Of a DNA stretch of 64,000 bases, positions 17,729 through 25,472 are shown piece by piece; the first letter of the stretch is position 1, and each line of letters begins with the position of its first letter. The notes under the pieces are model-generated. The model was not told where the DNA came from and did no database searches. It saw only the letters and a program-made list of their open reading frames with translations. Origin of the DNA: an uncultured Clostridia bacterium (GTDB taxonomy: Bacteria; Bacillota; Clostridia; Christensenellales; Aristaeellaceae); the NCBI GenBank assembly GCA_934647165.1, contig CAKUFA010000007.1:1-64000 (forward strand), given 5' to 3'. The position numbers were made by a program, and so were the translations under genes.

Positions 17729-17757
17729 GTTGTTCACAGGCTGCCTTTTTTCACACT

Positions 17758-18120
17758 TCATTCAACCGACTGGTCAAAAGGCAGCACCATGCGGTTGGAG
17801 CCGTCTTCCCACAAGCGTTCCAAATTATAGTAGGCCCGCTCCTCCTGATGAAACAGCTGCACCAGTATCTGGCCAAAGTCCATCACAATCCAGCGGCCTT
17901 CATTCTGCCCCTCCATCCGCCGCAGGGACAGTCCCTGCTCCGCCATGCGCTCATCCACCTCGTCTGCCAGCGCCTTCACCTGGTTGGCGTTGCGCCCAGA
18001 AGCAATCACCATGTAATCCGTGATTACTGTCAGATGTGCCACGTTCAGCGCCACAATGTTCTGTGCCTTGCGGTCGTACAATGCCCTGGCAATATCCTGC
18101 ACCAGCGCGTTGTCCTGCAT
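17758..18120 (-). CDS. rsfS: Ribosomal silencing factor RsfS
   Basis: 120 residues, typical length. It binds L14 of the large subunit and blocks subunit joining when nutrients are scarce. The family signature is visible (AQNIVALNVAHLTVITDYMVI, then WIVMDFGQILVQLFHQEERAYYNLERLW, each a conserved block). ATG at 18120 has AGGAGG at good spacing. It follows the NadD-YqeK gene by 29 bases, the common Firmicutes order. Confidence 0.95.
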   Translation of the reverse strand: MQDNALVQDIARALYDRKAQNIVALNVAHLTVITDYMVIASGRNANQVKALADEVDERMAEQGLSLRRMEGQNEGRWIVMDFGQILVQLFHQEERAYYNLERLWEDGSNRMVLPFDQSVE

Positions 18121-18149
18121 AAGTGTCCCCTCCTTCTGCCAATGTTTTC

Positions 18150-19340
18150 TTACGTCCCGGTCTTTATGTTTTCCTTCAGCCAGGCCATGGTTTCCAGCGT
18201 TTGCGGGTGCAGGGGTTTACCGCCCTTGCGCACGAAAGCGCGCGTTCCCTCCATGCTGGCCAGCAGTGCCCGCTCCAAGTTGAGCTGCGCCAGCATCCGC
18301 ACCTTCTCCAATGTGGGATAGCTTTCCCTCGTGGGTTCAATTTTGTCCGCCAGATACACAACCATATCCAGCCTTGTCATGCCCACCTTGCCGGTTGTGT
18401 GGCAGGCAATAGCGCGCAGCACGTCCGGATCCTGTTCTCCATATTCCTCAGCTGCCAGATACGCCCCCACAAGCGAGTGCATCAGCGCGCCGCTTGAAAG
18501 CACCTGTTCATCCTCCGTCAAATGCTGCTGACGGCAAATGCGCTGCATTTCCTTAACCGGCAAGCATTTGGCACAATCGTGCAGCACCGCCGCTTCCTCC
18601 GCTTTGTGTGCGTCCACCCCATGCAGGTTCGCCAGGTGCCGCGCCGTATGCGCCACCGCCAGCGTATGGCTAAAGCGTTTGGCAGTCAGATCCCGGAACA
18701 GTTTTTCCAGCCATGCCTGCGGCCTGTTCAGCCGCGGCCGCATGCCATACAGGCCGCACAGCCCGGCATACTCCCGGCATACCACCGGCAGTCCCGGCGT
18801 CGGTCTTCCCTGGCTTAATGCTCTGCGTACCTGTGTGGAAGAAACATCCACCACATCCATGTCCACCGTGCTGAAGGAACCTCCCATGGCCGTCAGGCGG
18901 TGACGCTCTTCCGTCACCTCCGCAGGCTGCGATGCGCCCAGCCGCGGACAGATCAGAAAGCTGCACATTCCCAGCACCTGCTCATAATGCCGCCAGTTTT
19001 TGAGATCCAGCAGCGTATCCGCACCGATAATATAATAGAAATCGGCTCTCGGATACATTTCGTGCAGTATTTTCAGCGTGTCAACGGTATAAATCACGCC
19101 CGTGCGATCCATCTCCATACGGCACGGTTCCAATCCGTCCTGTTGCGCAACAGCGGCGCACACCATCCTCCAGCGATCTTCCGCCGGCGTAACATCATGC
19201 TTGTGCGGCGGATTGCCCGTCGGCAGCACCAGCACCCGGTCAAGTCCAGCACCGTCCTTCGCAGCCTTTGCCATGGCAATGTGCCCGTCATGGATGGGGT
19301 CGAACGTGCCGCCGATAATTCCGATTTTCTCCTTCGCCAA
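18150..19340 (-). CDS. nadD: NadD-YqeK fusion: nicotinate-nucleotide adenylyltransferase plus HD phosphohydrolase
   Basis: About 396 residues. The N-terminal 200 are NadD, which makes deamido-NAD from nicotinate mononucleotide and ATP (GGTFDPIHDGHI with HxGH-like motif, ISSTQVRR-type motif as VSSTQVRR). The C-terminal 190 are a YqeK-type HD domain (VLHDCAKCL, later RLDMVVYLADKIEPTR); YqeK proteins are diadenosine tetraphosphatases. The two are separate neighbouring genes in Bacillus but fused here, as in several Clostridia. The TTG at 19340 has GGGGA 8 bases before; the frame extends to 19409 without a ribosome site. Confidence 0.93.
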   Translation of the reverse strand: MAKEKIGIIGGTFDPIHDGHIAMAKAAKDGAGLDRVLVLPTGNPPHKHDVTPAEDRWRMVCAAVAQQDGLEPCRMEMDRTGVIYTVDTLKILHEMYPRADFYYIIGADTLLDLKNWRHYEQVLGMCSFLICPRLGASQPAEVTEERHRLTAMGGSFSTVDMDVVDVSSTQVRRALSQGRPTPGLPVVCREYAGLCGLYGMRPRLNRPQAWLEKLFRDLTAKRFSHTLAVAHTARHLANLHGVDAHKAEEAAVLHDCAKCLPVKEMQRICRQQHLTEDEQVLSSGALMHSLVGAYLAAEEYGEQDPDVLRAIACHTTGKVGMTRLDMVVYLADKIEPTRESYPTLEKVRMLAQLNLERALLASMEGTRAFVRKGGKPLHPQTLETMAWLKENIKTGT

Positions 19341-19393
19341 TGTATGGCTCCCCTTTTCGCCGTCAAAAATGTTTGAGCAGGGATATTTCAGCC

Positions 19394-19424
19394 TGTCGAA
19401 AAATAGCACTGCGACTTTTCGACA
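19394..19424. promoter_or_regulatory. Inverted pair of Spo0A boxes between divergent genes
   Basis: TGTCGAAAA at 19394-19402 and TTTTCGACA at 19416-19424 face each other across 13 bases, between nadD-yqeK (minus) and the membrane-protein gene (plus). A TATTAT/TATAAA -10-like element follows at 19436-19444, placing the right-hand box over the -35 region of the plus-strand gene. The perfect 9-bp symmetry also allows a hairpin or another dimeric regulator. Confidence 0.5.
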
Positions 19425-19477
19425 ACCGATGGGTTTATTATAAACGATTTTGCAGCATTTAGAAAGGGGAAATTTTG

Positions 19478-20305
19478 ATGGAGCGATATTTGCGTCTCCG
19501 TCCGCTGCGGCAATGGATGGACGGCGCAGGGCTTCACCTGCTGCTCATTGCATGCAGCATCGGCTGGTTTGTCTATTTATGGGGCACAGGGCTGCCATCG
19601 CTTCTGGCAGGGCTTGCGTTTTCGTGGATGCTGTGCCTTGCGCTGGCACGCGGCCGCAAAAGCCGCCTTGCCCGAAAAGAAAGCGTCCTGCGTGCACGCC
19701 TTGGCGGTGAACTGGTGCTGGAAGATCTGCTGCTGTGCCCGCAGCTTCAGGCCGATCTTCGATGCGCCGTGCTGCTTTCACGCCGCTATCCCCTGCGCAT
19801 CACGGATGTAACGGACGCGGGGGTTCTATGCCATGAGGGTGCGGAGACGCTGCTCATTCGTTGTCTGCGCCTGCCCGATAGCTGCGAAACCGATGCGCGG
19901 GATATTCCGCCCTTTGCCCGGCAGGTGCGGGAAGCTCATGCGCAGCGCGGAGTATTATGCGTCACGGGCGGGATTTCCCGGCAGGCTGCCGCTTTTGCGG
20001 AGGCATGTCCCGTGCCGGTGACGCTCCTTTGCCGGGCCACGCTGCTGTCCCTCGCCGGGGAAGCCTGCCCTGCCGGCGACGATCAGCTGGCGGTGCTTGG
20101 CAAGCGCAGGCGGCGCATGCCGGTCAAGGTGCTGGCTTCTTTCATCGTTCGGCCGGAAAAAGCCGCGAGGTATCTCTGGTGCGGCCTCGGGCTCACCGGC
20201 ATGTACTTGCTCACGCACCTGAAATGGTATCCAGTGCCCGCCATGGTTTGCCTGACGCTTGCCACCCTGTGTCGGGTTCGCAGCGCGCCGCCGGAAAAGC
20301 TGTGA
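19478..20305 (+). CDS. Membrane protein of unknown function
   Basis: 275 residues. Two close N-terminal membrane segments (about 18-36 and 40-58), a soluble cytosolic middle (about 60-225, with GGELVLEDLLLCPQLQADLRCAVLLSRRYPLRI as alternating strand-helix pattern split over the region) and two further C-terminal membrane segments (about 230-265). The middle could be a nuclease- or NERD-like fold, but I see no sure catalytic residues. ATG at 19478 has AGGGG 8 bases upstream. It lies behind paired Spo0A-like boxes and ahead of tadA, which has its own promoter. Confidence 0.7.
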   Translation: MERYLRLRPLRQWMDGAGLHLLLIACSIGWFVYLWGTGLPSLLAGLAFSWMLCLALARGRKSRLARKESVLRARLGGELVLEDLLLCPQLQADLRCAVLLSRRYPLRITDVTDAGVLCHEGAETLLIRCLRLPDSCETDARDIPPFARQVREAHAQRGVLCVTGGISRQAAAFAEACPVPVTLLCRATLLSLAGEACPAGDDQLAVLGKRRRRMPVKVLASFIVRPEKAARYLWCGLGLTGMYLLTHLKWYPVPAMVCLTLATLCRVRSAPPEKL

Positions 20306-20335
20306 TGCCATTCAAAAGCGACTCCGGTCTGTTTC

Positions 20336-20364
20336 TTGCGTAAAAGGTGTGCCTGTGATACAAT
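20336..20364 (+). promoter_or_regulatory. Promoter of tadA
   Basis: TTGCGT (20336-20341), 17 bases, TACAAT (20359-20364). The start should be near 20371, about 16 bases before the GTG. Confidence 0.65.
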
Positions 20365-20386
20365 GGCGACACGAGAGGTGAGAGCC

Positions 20387-20839
20387 GTGGAAGAATGGAT
20401 GCGCATGGCGCTTGAGCAGGCCAAGCAGGCCTTTGCAGAAGGCGAGGTGCCCGTTGGCGCGGTGCTTGTGCAAGGCGAACGCCTGCTTTGCGCATGCAGA
20501 AACCGGCGTGAGGCGCTGCACGACCCCACTGCCCATGCGGAAATTTTGTGCCTGCAAGAGGGTGCGCACCTGCTGGGCGACTGGCGTTTGCGCGGCTGCA
20601 CGCTGTATGTAACACTGGAGCCCTGCCCCATGTGTGCAGGCGCAATGGTGATGAGCCAACTGTCCCAATGCGTATTCGGCGCGCCGGATCCGCAGAAAGG
20701 CTGCTGCGGCAGTGTGTATGACCTGCCCAACGACCCCGCGCTTGGTGGAAGCACCCAATGGACAGCCGGTGTTTTGGTGGAGGAATGCAAGGCGCTGCTG
20801 GACGCTTTCTTTCAGAAAAAGCGGGCAAAACAACCGTAA
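20387..20839 (+). CDS. tadA: tRNA-specific adenosine deaminase TadA
   Basis: 150 residues. It deaminates A34 of tRNA-Arg(ACG) to inosine. The zinc-deaminase motifs are intact: HAE at residues 50-52 (proton shuttle Glu) and PCPMC at 79-83. The frame runs back to 20336, but that includes the promoter. GTG at 20387 has GAGAGGTGA upstream and gives the usual length, so I chose it. A terminator follows directly. Confidence 0.94.
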   Translation: MEEWMRMALEQAKQAFAEGEVPVGAVLVQGERLLCACRNRREALHDPTAHAEILCLQEGAHLLGDWRLRGCTLYVTLEPCPMCAGAMVMSQLSQCVFGAPDPQKGCCGSVYDLPNDPALGGSTQWTAGVLVEECKALLDAFFQKKRAKQP

Positions 20840-20859
20840 ACTTTTCCTTTCTCTCTCAT

Positions 20860-20890
20860 GTAGGCAGTTATTCTGCCTGCGTTTTGTTTT
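20860..20890 (+). terminator. Terminator of tadA
   Basis: 8-bp stem (20860-20867 with 20873-20880, one G-U pair), 5-base loop, then GTTTTGTTTT. Confidence 0.8.
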
Positions 20891-20916
20891 GGTCAAAATC
20901 AACCTTTTTCGGTGTC

Positions 20917-20933
20917 CTGTATCGGACATACAG
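20917..20933. promoter_or_regulatory. Palindrome upstream of the mrp promoter
   Basis: CTGTAT and ATACAG separated by CGGAC, 30 bases upstream of the -35, with a second copy of CGGACAT at 20941-20947. This is a candidate operator for a dimeric regulator; the regulator is unknown. Confidence 0.4.
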
Positions 20934-20962
20934 AATCGCTCGGACATTTTTCCGCAAGAATG

Positions 20963-20991
20963 TTGACATTTTTAATATGAAGATATAGAAT
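20963..20991 (+). promoter_or_regulatory. Promoter of the Mrp/Mbh-like operon
   Basis: TTGACA (20963-20968), 17 bases, TAGAAT (20986-20991). The leader to the first ATG is about 100 bases. I do not recognise a riboswitch in it. Confidence 0.8.
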
Positions 20992-21097
20992 AAGGCGGCT
21001 GTGCCCTTGGATGACGTTTGTGATGCATAGGGTACGCACGGGAAAGCGTTTGCAGCCTGAAGCGATGCTTTTCCACCATGACAAGGGAGGTTGACGC

Positions 21098-21574
21098 ATG
21101 TTCTTCGTACTCTTTGCGTTCTGGATTATCCTGAACGGACAGTGGACAGGCGAAATTGCCATTGTGGGTCTCGTGCTGTCAGCGCTGATTTACCTGCTGA
21201 TGTGGAAGTTCATGAACTTTTCACCCAAGCGGGAATGGGCCGTCGTCAAGCGGCTGCCACGGCTGATTGCCTACTTCTTCTACCTGGTGGGTGAAATCTT
21301 CAAGGCGGCGTGGGGAACAATCAAGTTCATCTGGTCGCCAAGCGAGGTGGTTGAGCCTGAAGTCAAATCCTTCCGCACACGCCTCAAAAGCGGCTGGGCT
21401 AAAGTGGTGCTGGCCAACTCCATCACCCTCACCCCCGGCACCATCACCGTGGACGTACAGGATGATGTGATGCTGGTGCACTGCATTGACCGCAGCTTTG
21501 GCGAGGGGCTGGATGACAGCGAAATGGAAAAGCGCATCCTGCGCATTGAAGGCGAAGGGAGGCATGAAGCATGA
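21098..21574 (+). CDS. mrpE: MrpE/MbhA-type antiporter subunit
   Basis: 158 residues, family length. The two N-terminal membrane helices are followed by the MrpE/MnhE soluble domain (VVLANSITLTPGTITV is the family hallmark; the NSITLTPGT core is exact). It is a small subunit of multi-subunit Na+(K+)/H+ antiporters in the membrane. AAGGGAGG precedes ATG. The gene overlaps mrpF by 4 bases (ATGA), so the two are translationally coupled. Confidence 0.93.
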   Translation: MFFVLFAFWIILNGQWTGEIAIVGLVLSALIYLLMWKFMNFSPKREWAVVKRLPRLIAYFFYLVGEIFKAAWGTIKFIWSPSEVVEPEVKSFRTRLKSGWAKVVLANSITLTPGTITVDVQDDVMLVHCIDRSFGEGLDDSEMEKRILRIEGEGRHEA

Positions 21575-21894
21575 GCGAAGCCTACGGCCTGCTGTATAAC
21601 ATTACATTGGGCGTGCTGGGATTGATGCTCTGCGCGTGCCTCATCCGCGCCATCATCGGGCCGCGCATTTCCGACCGCATCATCGCTGTGAACATGATGG
21701 GAACGCTGGTGGTCATCATCATCTGCGTGCTGGCCTATTTGATGTGCGAGGGCTACCTGGTGGACGTAGCGATGATCTACACAATGCTGTCCTTCCTGGC
21801 GGTGGTACTGCTGACGAAGGTCTACATGGGCATCTATCGTGAAAAGCGCCGCAAAGCTGAAAACGCGCAAAAGGAGAACGAACGCCATGCTTGA
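21571..21894 (+). CDS. mrpF: MrpF/MbhB-type antiporter subunit
   Basis: 107 residues with three membrane helices (about 9-28, 37-57, 63-85). The MrpF signature GPRISDRIIAVNMMG is visible, including the conserved Asp in the first cytoplasmic turn. A charged tail (EKRRKAENAQKENE) follows. It overlaps mrpE by 4 and mrpG by 8 bases. Confidence 0.92.
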   Translation: MSEAYGLLYNITLGVLGLMLCACLIRAIIGPRISDRIIAVNMMGTLVVIIICVLAYLMCEGYLVDVAMIYTMLSFLAVVLLTKVYMGIYREKRRKAENAQKENERHA

Positions 21895-22240
21895 AACCAT
21901 TCGCTTTATCATCAGCTGCGTGATGACGCTTGCAGGGCTTTTCGTGCTTCTGTCCGGCATTGTGGGCGTGTTCCGCTTCAAATATGCGCTGACCCGCATC
22001 CATGCCGCCGCATTGTTTGACACCGCCGGCATTTTGCTAATGGTGGGCGGCGTGATTGTCGCAGAGGGCTTCACCATTGCATCGCTGAAGATGCTGCTGG
22101 TGATTGCCATTCTGTGGATGACCAGCCCCGTTTCCAGCCACCTGATCGGCCGGCTGGATATCACCATCAACGACGCCCTTGAAAAGGACATGACCGTGGC
22201 GGACAGCGCCATGGTGGAGCATGAAAAGGAGGGCGACTGA
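21887..22240 (+). CDS. mrpG: MrpG/MbhC-type antiporter subunit
   Basis: 117 residues with three membrane helices. The motif FRFKYALTRIHAA followed by a Gly-rich helix is the MnhG/PhaG signature (family: lG..gl.R.pd...R.HA). ATG at 21887 is preceded by AAGGAGAACG at good spacing; an earlier in-frame start at 21839 would overlap mrpF deeply and has no ribosome site. It sits 1 base before the next start. Confidence 0.92.
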   Translation: MLETIRFIISCVMTLAGLFVLLSGIVGVFRFKYALTRIHAAALFDTAGILLMVGGVIVAEGFTIASLKMLLVIAILWMTSPVSSHLIGRLDITINDALEKDMTVADSAMVEHEKEGD

Positions 22241-22241
22241 C

Positions 22242-22577
22242 ATGCAGGCGCTCAACATTATTCTGCTAATTTTCATCCTTGGCTGCGCGCTGGCAGCAGC
22301 GCTGAGCAAAAATCTCCTGCAGGCCATTGTCATCTTCATGGGCCAGAGCACGGCCATGTGCGTGATCTGGATTCTGCTGGAGTCCCCCGACCTGGCCATC
22401 ACTGAGGCCGCGGTAGGCGCGGGCATCACAAGCCTTCTGCTGTTTGTGACGCTCAAAAAAATCCACGCCATTGACGCCAGCAACGAGCGTGAGGAAGGCG
22501 CCCCGGTGTCCACCAGACCCGAGGAGAGCCTTATCAACCACGAGGAGGGAAACGGCAATGGCGCACATCAGGCCTGA
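22242..22577 (+). CDS. MbhD-type (DUF4040) antiporter subunit
   Basis: 111 residues with three membrane helices and the conserved block ESPDLAITEAAVGAGIT, typical of the MbhD domain. In Bacillus Mrp this domain is part of the large MrpA; in membrane-bound hydrogenases it is a separate subunit, as here. The start is ATG at 22242 with AAGGAGG 9 bases before; the frame is open to 22221. Its end overlaps the next gene by 20 bases. Confidence 0.9.
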   Translation: MQALNIILLIFILGCALAAALSKNLLQAIVIFMGQSTAMCVIWILLESPDLAITEAAVGAGITSLLLFVTLKKIHAIDASNEREEGAPVSTRPEESLINHEEGNGNGAHQA

Positions 22578-23577
22578 TTACAACAACAGCTGGTGGCCGC
22601 GCATGAAGCGGTGGCTCCAAGGCGGCTCCACGGAGCTGGACGACGAAATGGCCCGGGAGTACGATGAGAGCCGTGAAGGCCACCTGGTCAGCTCCATTGA
22701 AGAAGCACAGGCCCGGGAAGATGCGCAGGAAGAGCGTGTGCGCCGTCAGCTTGCTGAGGAGCAGACCATGTACACCCAGGCACACCAGTGGGCGCGCACC
22801 CGTGGACAAAAATGGGCCAAGGCGCTCTACAGCCTGCTGGCGGTGGTGGTCTGCGTGTCGATCATTGCGCTGCTGCTGTCCACAGCCAGCCACCTGCCCC
22901 CCTTCGGCAACCCCGACAACCCCGTGAACAACGAGGTCAGCCGCCGCTACATCGAAAAGGGTCAGGAAGAAACCGGCGCTGTGAACATTGTGGCGGGCAT
23001 GATTCTTGACTATCGTGCCTTTGATACCCTGGGCGAAAGCAACGTGCTGTTTATCGCTGCCTGCTCGGTGCTGATCCTTCTGCGCATCAGCCGCGACAAA
23101 AACGGCGGCATGAGTGCAGAGCAGCTGGCCGTTGAAGCAAACGACCGCATGTACGAGCCCAAGAACGATCTGATTCTCCAACACATCGCCAAGGTACTGG
23201 TGCCCATCATCCTGATGTTCGGCATGTATGTTATCATGAACGGCCATATCTCCCCCGGCGGCGGCTTTTCCGGCGGCGCCATCATGGGCGCGGGACTGAT
23301 CCTGTACCTGAACGCATTCGGCTTCAAGAAAACGGAAAGTTTCTTCACGTTCAAGACCTTCCAGATCGTCAGCCTGTGCGCGTTGAGCTTCTACGCCATA
23401 TCCAAAGCCTACAGCTTCTTCACAGGCGCCAATCACCTGTGGAGCTTCATCACCCCGGGCACGCCGGGGAAGCTGTTCAGCGCTGGGCTTATCCCCTACC
23501 TGAACCTGGCGGTGGGTCTGGTGGTTTGCTGCACGATGTATGCGTTCTATACCCTGTTCAGAAAGGGGGACATGTGA
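22558..23577 (+). CDS. mrpB: Fused MbhE-MrpB antiporter subunit with charged N-terminal extension
   Basis: 339 residues. Residues 1-75 are a highly charged cytosolic extension rich in E, R and Q, not usual in the family. About 80-170 match MbhE (HLPPFGNPDNPVNNEVSRRYIEK ending ETGAVNIVAGMILDYRAFDTLGE, in separate conserved blocks). About 195-335 are MnhB/MrpB (NGHISPGGGFSGGAIMGAG, the family motif). The two are separate genes in Mbh operons and MbhE is part of MrpA in Bacillus; the fusion here is direct. GAGGAGGG precedes ATG at 22558. Confidence 0.9.
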   Translation: MAHIRPDYNNSWWPRMKRWLQGGSTELDDEMAREYDESREGHLVSSIEEAQAREDAQEERVRRQLAEEQTMYTQAHQWARTRGQKWAKALYSLLAVVVCVSIIALLLSTASHLPPFGNPDNPVNNEVSRRYIEKGQEETGAVNIVAGMILDYRAFDTLGESNVLFIAACSVLILLRISRDKNGGMSAEQLAVEANDRMYEPKNDLILQHIAKVLVPIILMFGMYVIMNGHISPGGGFSGGAIMGAGLILYLNAFGFKKTESFFTFKTFQIVSLCALSFYAISKAYSFFTGANHLWSFITPGTPGKLFSAGLIPYLNLAVGLVVCCTMYAFYTLFRKGDM

Positions 23578-23580
23578 TCC

Positions 23581-23946
23581 ATGAACCTGACCAACTATGA
23601 AGAAATGGCCGCAATGATTCTGTTCGGCATCGGCTTCACCACGCTGCTGCTGGACAGAAACATGATCAAAAAGATCATCGGCTTTTCGATGATGGACAGT
23701 GCCATCTATCTCTTTCTGGCCGCCAAGGGTTATATTGCCGGGCGAAAGGCCCCCATTGTGGTGGACGGTGTAACACGCATGGAAGCCTACATCAACCCAA
23801 TTCCCGCAGGGCTTGTGCTCACAGGCATTGTAGTGAGCGTATCCGTATCGGCGCTGATGCTTGCATTGACCGTCAGGCTCTACCGCCGCTACCATACCCT
23901 CGATATTGACGAAATCACGGCGCTGAGCCGGAAGGAGGAGCTGTAA
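23581..23946 (+). CDS. mrpC: MrpC/MbhG (NuoK-like) antiporter subunit
   Basis: 121 residues with three membrane helices, homologous to NuoK of complex I. GFSMMDSAIYLFLAAKG followed by DPIPAGLVLTGIVV-like (here INPIPAGLVLTGIVVSVS) is the family pattern. It lies 3 bases after the MrpB stop and 2 bases before the next subunit, in a tightly packed operon. Confidence 0.92.
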   Translation: MNLTNYEEMAAMILFGIGFTTLLLDRNMIKKIIGFSMMDSAIYLFLAAKGYIAGRKAPIVVDGVTRMEAYINPIPAGLVLTGIVVSVSVSALMLALTVRLYRRYHTLDIDEITALSRKEEL

Positions 23947-23948
23947 GC

Positions 23949-25454
23949 ATGGCTTTGGAGCTTTGGCAATCCATTCCCTATGCATGCATCCTTTTGCCGC
24001 TTGGCTCGGCTGCCATGACAAGCGTGCTCAAGGGCAAGTTCGCCAAGCGCTGGGCGTTCCTGGTGATGACGGTGGTCACGGTGCTCAACGCCATCCTCAC
24101 CGTCATCATGGCGCAGCGCGGCGGCAGCTACACGTACATGATGGGTCATTACCCAGCACCGTGGGGCAACGAAATTCGCGCCGGGCAGTTGGAAGCGGTG
24201 ACCGGATTCTTCTTCGGGCTGATTATGCTGCTCTCCCTCATGGGCGGCGTAAAAAAAGTGGAAGAGCACATCCTGCACGACAAGCAGAGCCTGTACTACG
24301 TGATGCTGCTGCTGCTCACCGCCGCACTGATGGCGCAGGTATACACCAACGACATCTTCACCGCCTACGTTTTCCTGGAAATTATGACCATTGCGGCCTG
24401 CTCGCTGATTACCGCCCGCACCAAAGGGCGCACGCTGGTGGCCGCCACCCGCTACATGATTATGAACCTGGTGGGCTCCGGTCTGTTCCTGCTGGGTATC
24501 ATCCTGCTGTATGACCTGACCGGTCACCTGCTGATGAGCAACATCAAGGAGGCTGTATCCGCCCTGCACGCGAGCGGGGATTATCACCAGCCACTGACTG
24601 TTGTGGTTGCGGTGATTACCATCGGCCTTTCCATCAAGAGCGCGCTGTTCCCCTTCCACACCTGGGTGCCGGACGCTTACAGCTACGCCACGCCCACTTC
24701 CTCCGCGGTGTTGTCCTCCCTGGTCAGCAAAGGCTACATCTTCCTGCTGATGAAGATTTACTACCGCGTGATCGGGCTGGATGTGGTGGCAAGCACCGGC
24801 ATCCTGAACGTGCTGTTCGTTTTCGCACTGGTTGGCATGGTGATGGGCTCCATCTCCGCTATCCGCCAGAGCGACATCCGCCGGATGATAGCCTTCTCAT
24901 CCGTTGCGCAGATCGGTTATATCTACATGGGCATTGGCCTTGGCACCGAAGAGGGCATGATGGCGGCTGTTTTCCACATTTTCGCCCACTCGGTGTGCAA
25001 ATCCATGCTGTTCCTGTCCGCAGGCGGGCTGGCAGACGCTTCGGGCAATTCCAAGCAATTCCGTGATTTGCGCGGAGCCGGCTTCCGCAGCCCCATTGCC
25101 GGCGTTGCCTTTACCATCGGTGCGCTGAGCATGGTAGGCTTCCCCTTCCTGGGCGGCTTCTCCAGCAAAGTGAATTTCGCCATGGCGTCCATGAGCGCAG
25201 GCGATATGCGCATGATTCTCACCCTGCTGGTGCTGGCCATTTCCACGGCACTGAACACGGTGTACTTCCTCAAAACGGTCATCACCCTGTACCGCCGCCC
25301 CCTGGATGGCGCAGTTTACCCTGTGAAAAAAGGCCGCCGCGGTTTCTGCTTCAACTGTTCGCTGATCTGCTTTGCCGCCGTGAACGTGGCGCTTGGGCTT
25401 TTCTCCCAGCCGCTGGTTCAGGTGATCACATCCGGTCTGGCCACCTTCGGCTGA
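23949..25454 (+). CDS. mrpD: MrpD/NuoN-type proton-translocating antiporter subunit 1
   Basis: 501 residues with about 14 membrane helices and the Proton_antipo_M core. The key charged residues of antiporter-like subunits are present: Glu in helix 5 (VFLEIMTIAACS), Lys in helix 7 (SIKSALFPFHTWVPDAY) and Lys in helix 8 (LVSKGYIF). GGAAGGAGG precedes ATG. It is the first of four such subunits in the operon and, by position after mrpC, the true MrpD/MbhH. Confidence 0.92.
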   Translation: MALELWQSIPYACILLPLGSAAMTSVLKGKFAKRWAFLVMTVVTVLNAILTVIMAQRGGSYTYMMGHYPAPWGNEIRAGQLEAVTGFFFGLIMLLSLMGGVKKVEEHILHDKQSLYYVMLLLLTAALMAQVYTNDIFTAYVFLEIMTIAACSLITARTKGRTLVAATRYMIMNLVGSGLFLLGIILLYDLTGHLLMSNIKEAVSALHASGDYHQPLTVVVAVITIGLSIKSALFPFHTWVPDAYSYATPTSSAVLSSLVSKGYIFLLMKIYYRVIGLDVVASTGILNVLFVFALVGMVMGSISAIRQSDIRRMIAFSSVAQIGYIYMGIGLGTEEGMMAAVFHIFAHSVCKSMLFLSAGGLADASGNSKQFRDLRGAGFRSPIAGVAFTIGALSMVGFPFLGGFSSKVNFAMASMSAGDMRMILTLLVLAISTALNTVYFLKTVITLYRRPLDGAVYPVKKGRRGFCFNCSLICFAAVNVALGLFSQPLVQVITSGLATFG

Positions 25455-25472
25455 CCCAAGGAGGAGAACACG

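Larger units (their letters stand above)
17364..17757. other. 394-base gap: structured leader and terminator
   Basis: Contains no plausible gene. From left to right it holds the 5' leader of the Q/Y-rich gene with an internal terminator (17423-17452), several hairpins, a 0A box (17588-17598), a promoter (17629-17658) and the rsfS terminator (17683-17728). Confidence 0.8.

Noticed and set aside
20840..21097. SRP RNA gene after tadA, as in some Firmicutes
   Set aside because: The SRP core motif GGAAGGAAGCAG is absent; the gap holds a terminator, a palindrome and the mrp promoter.
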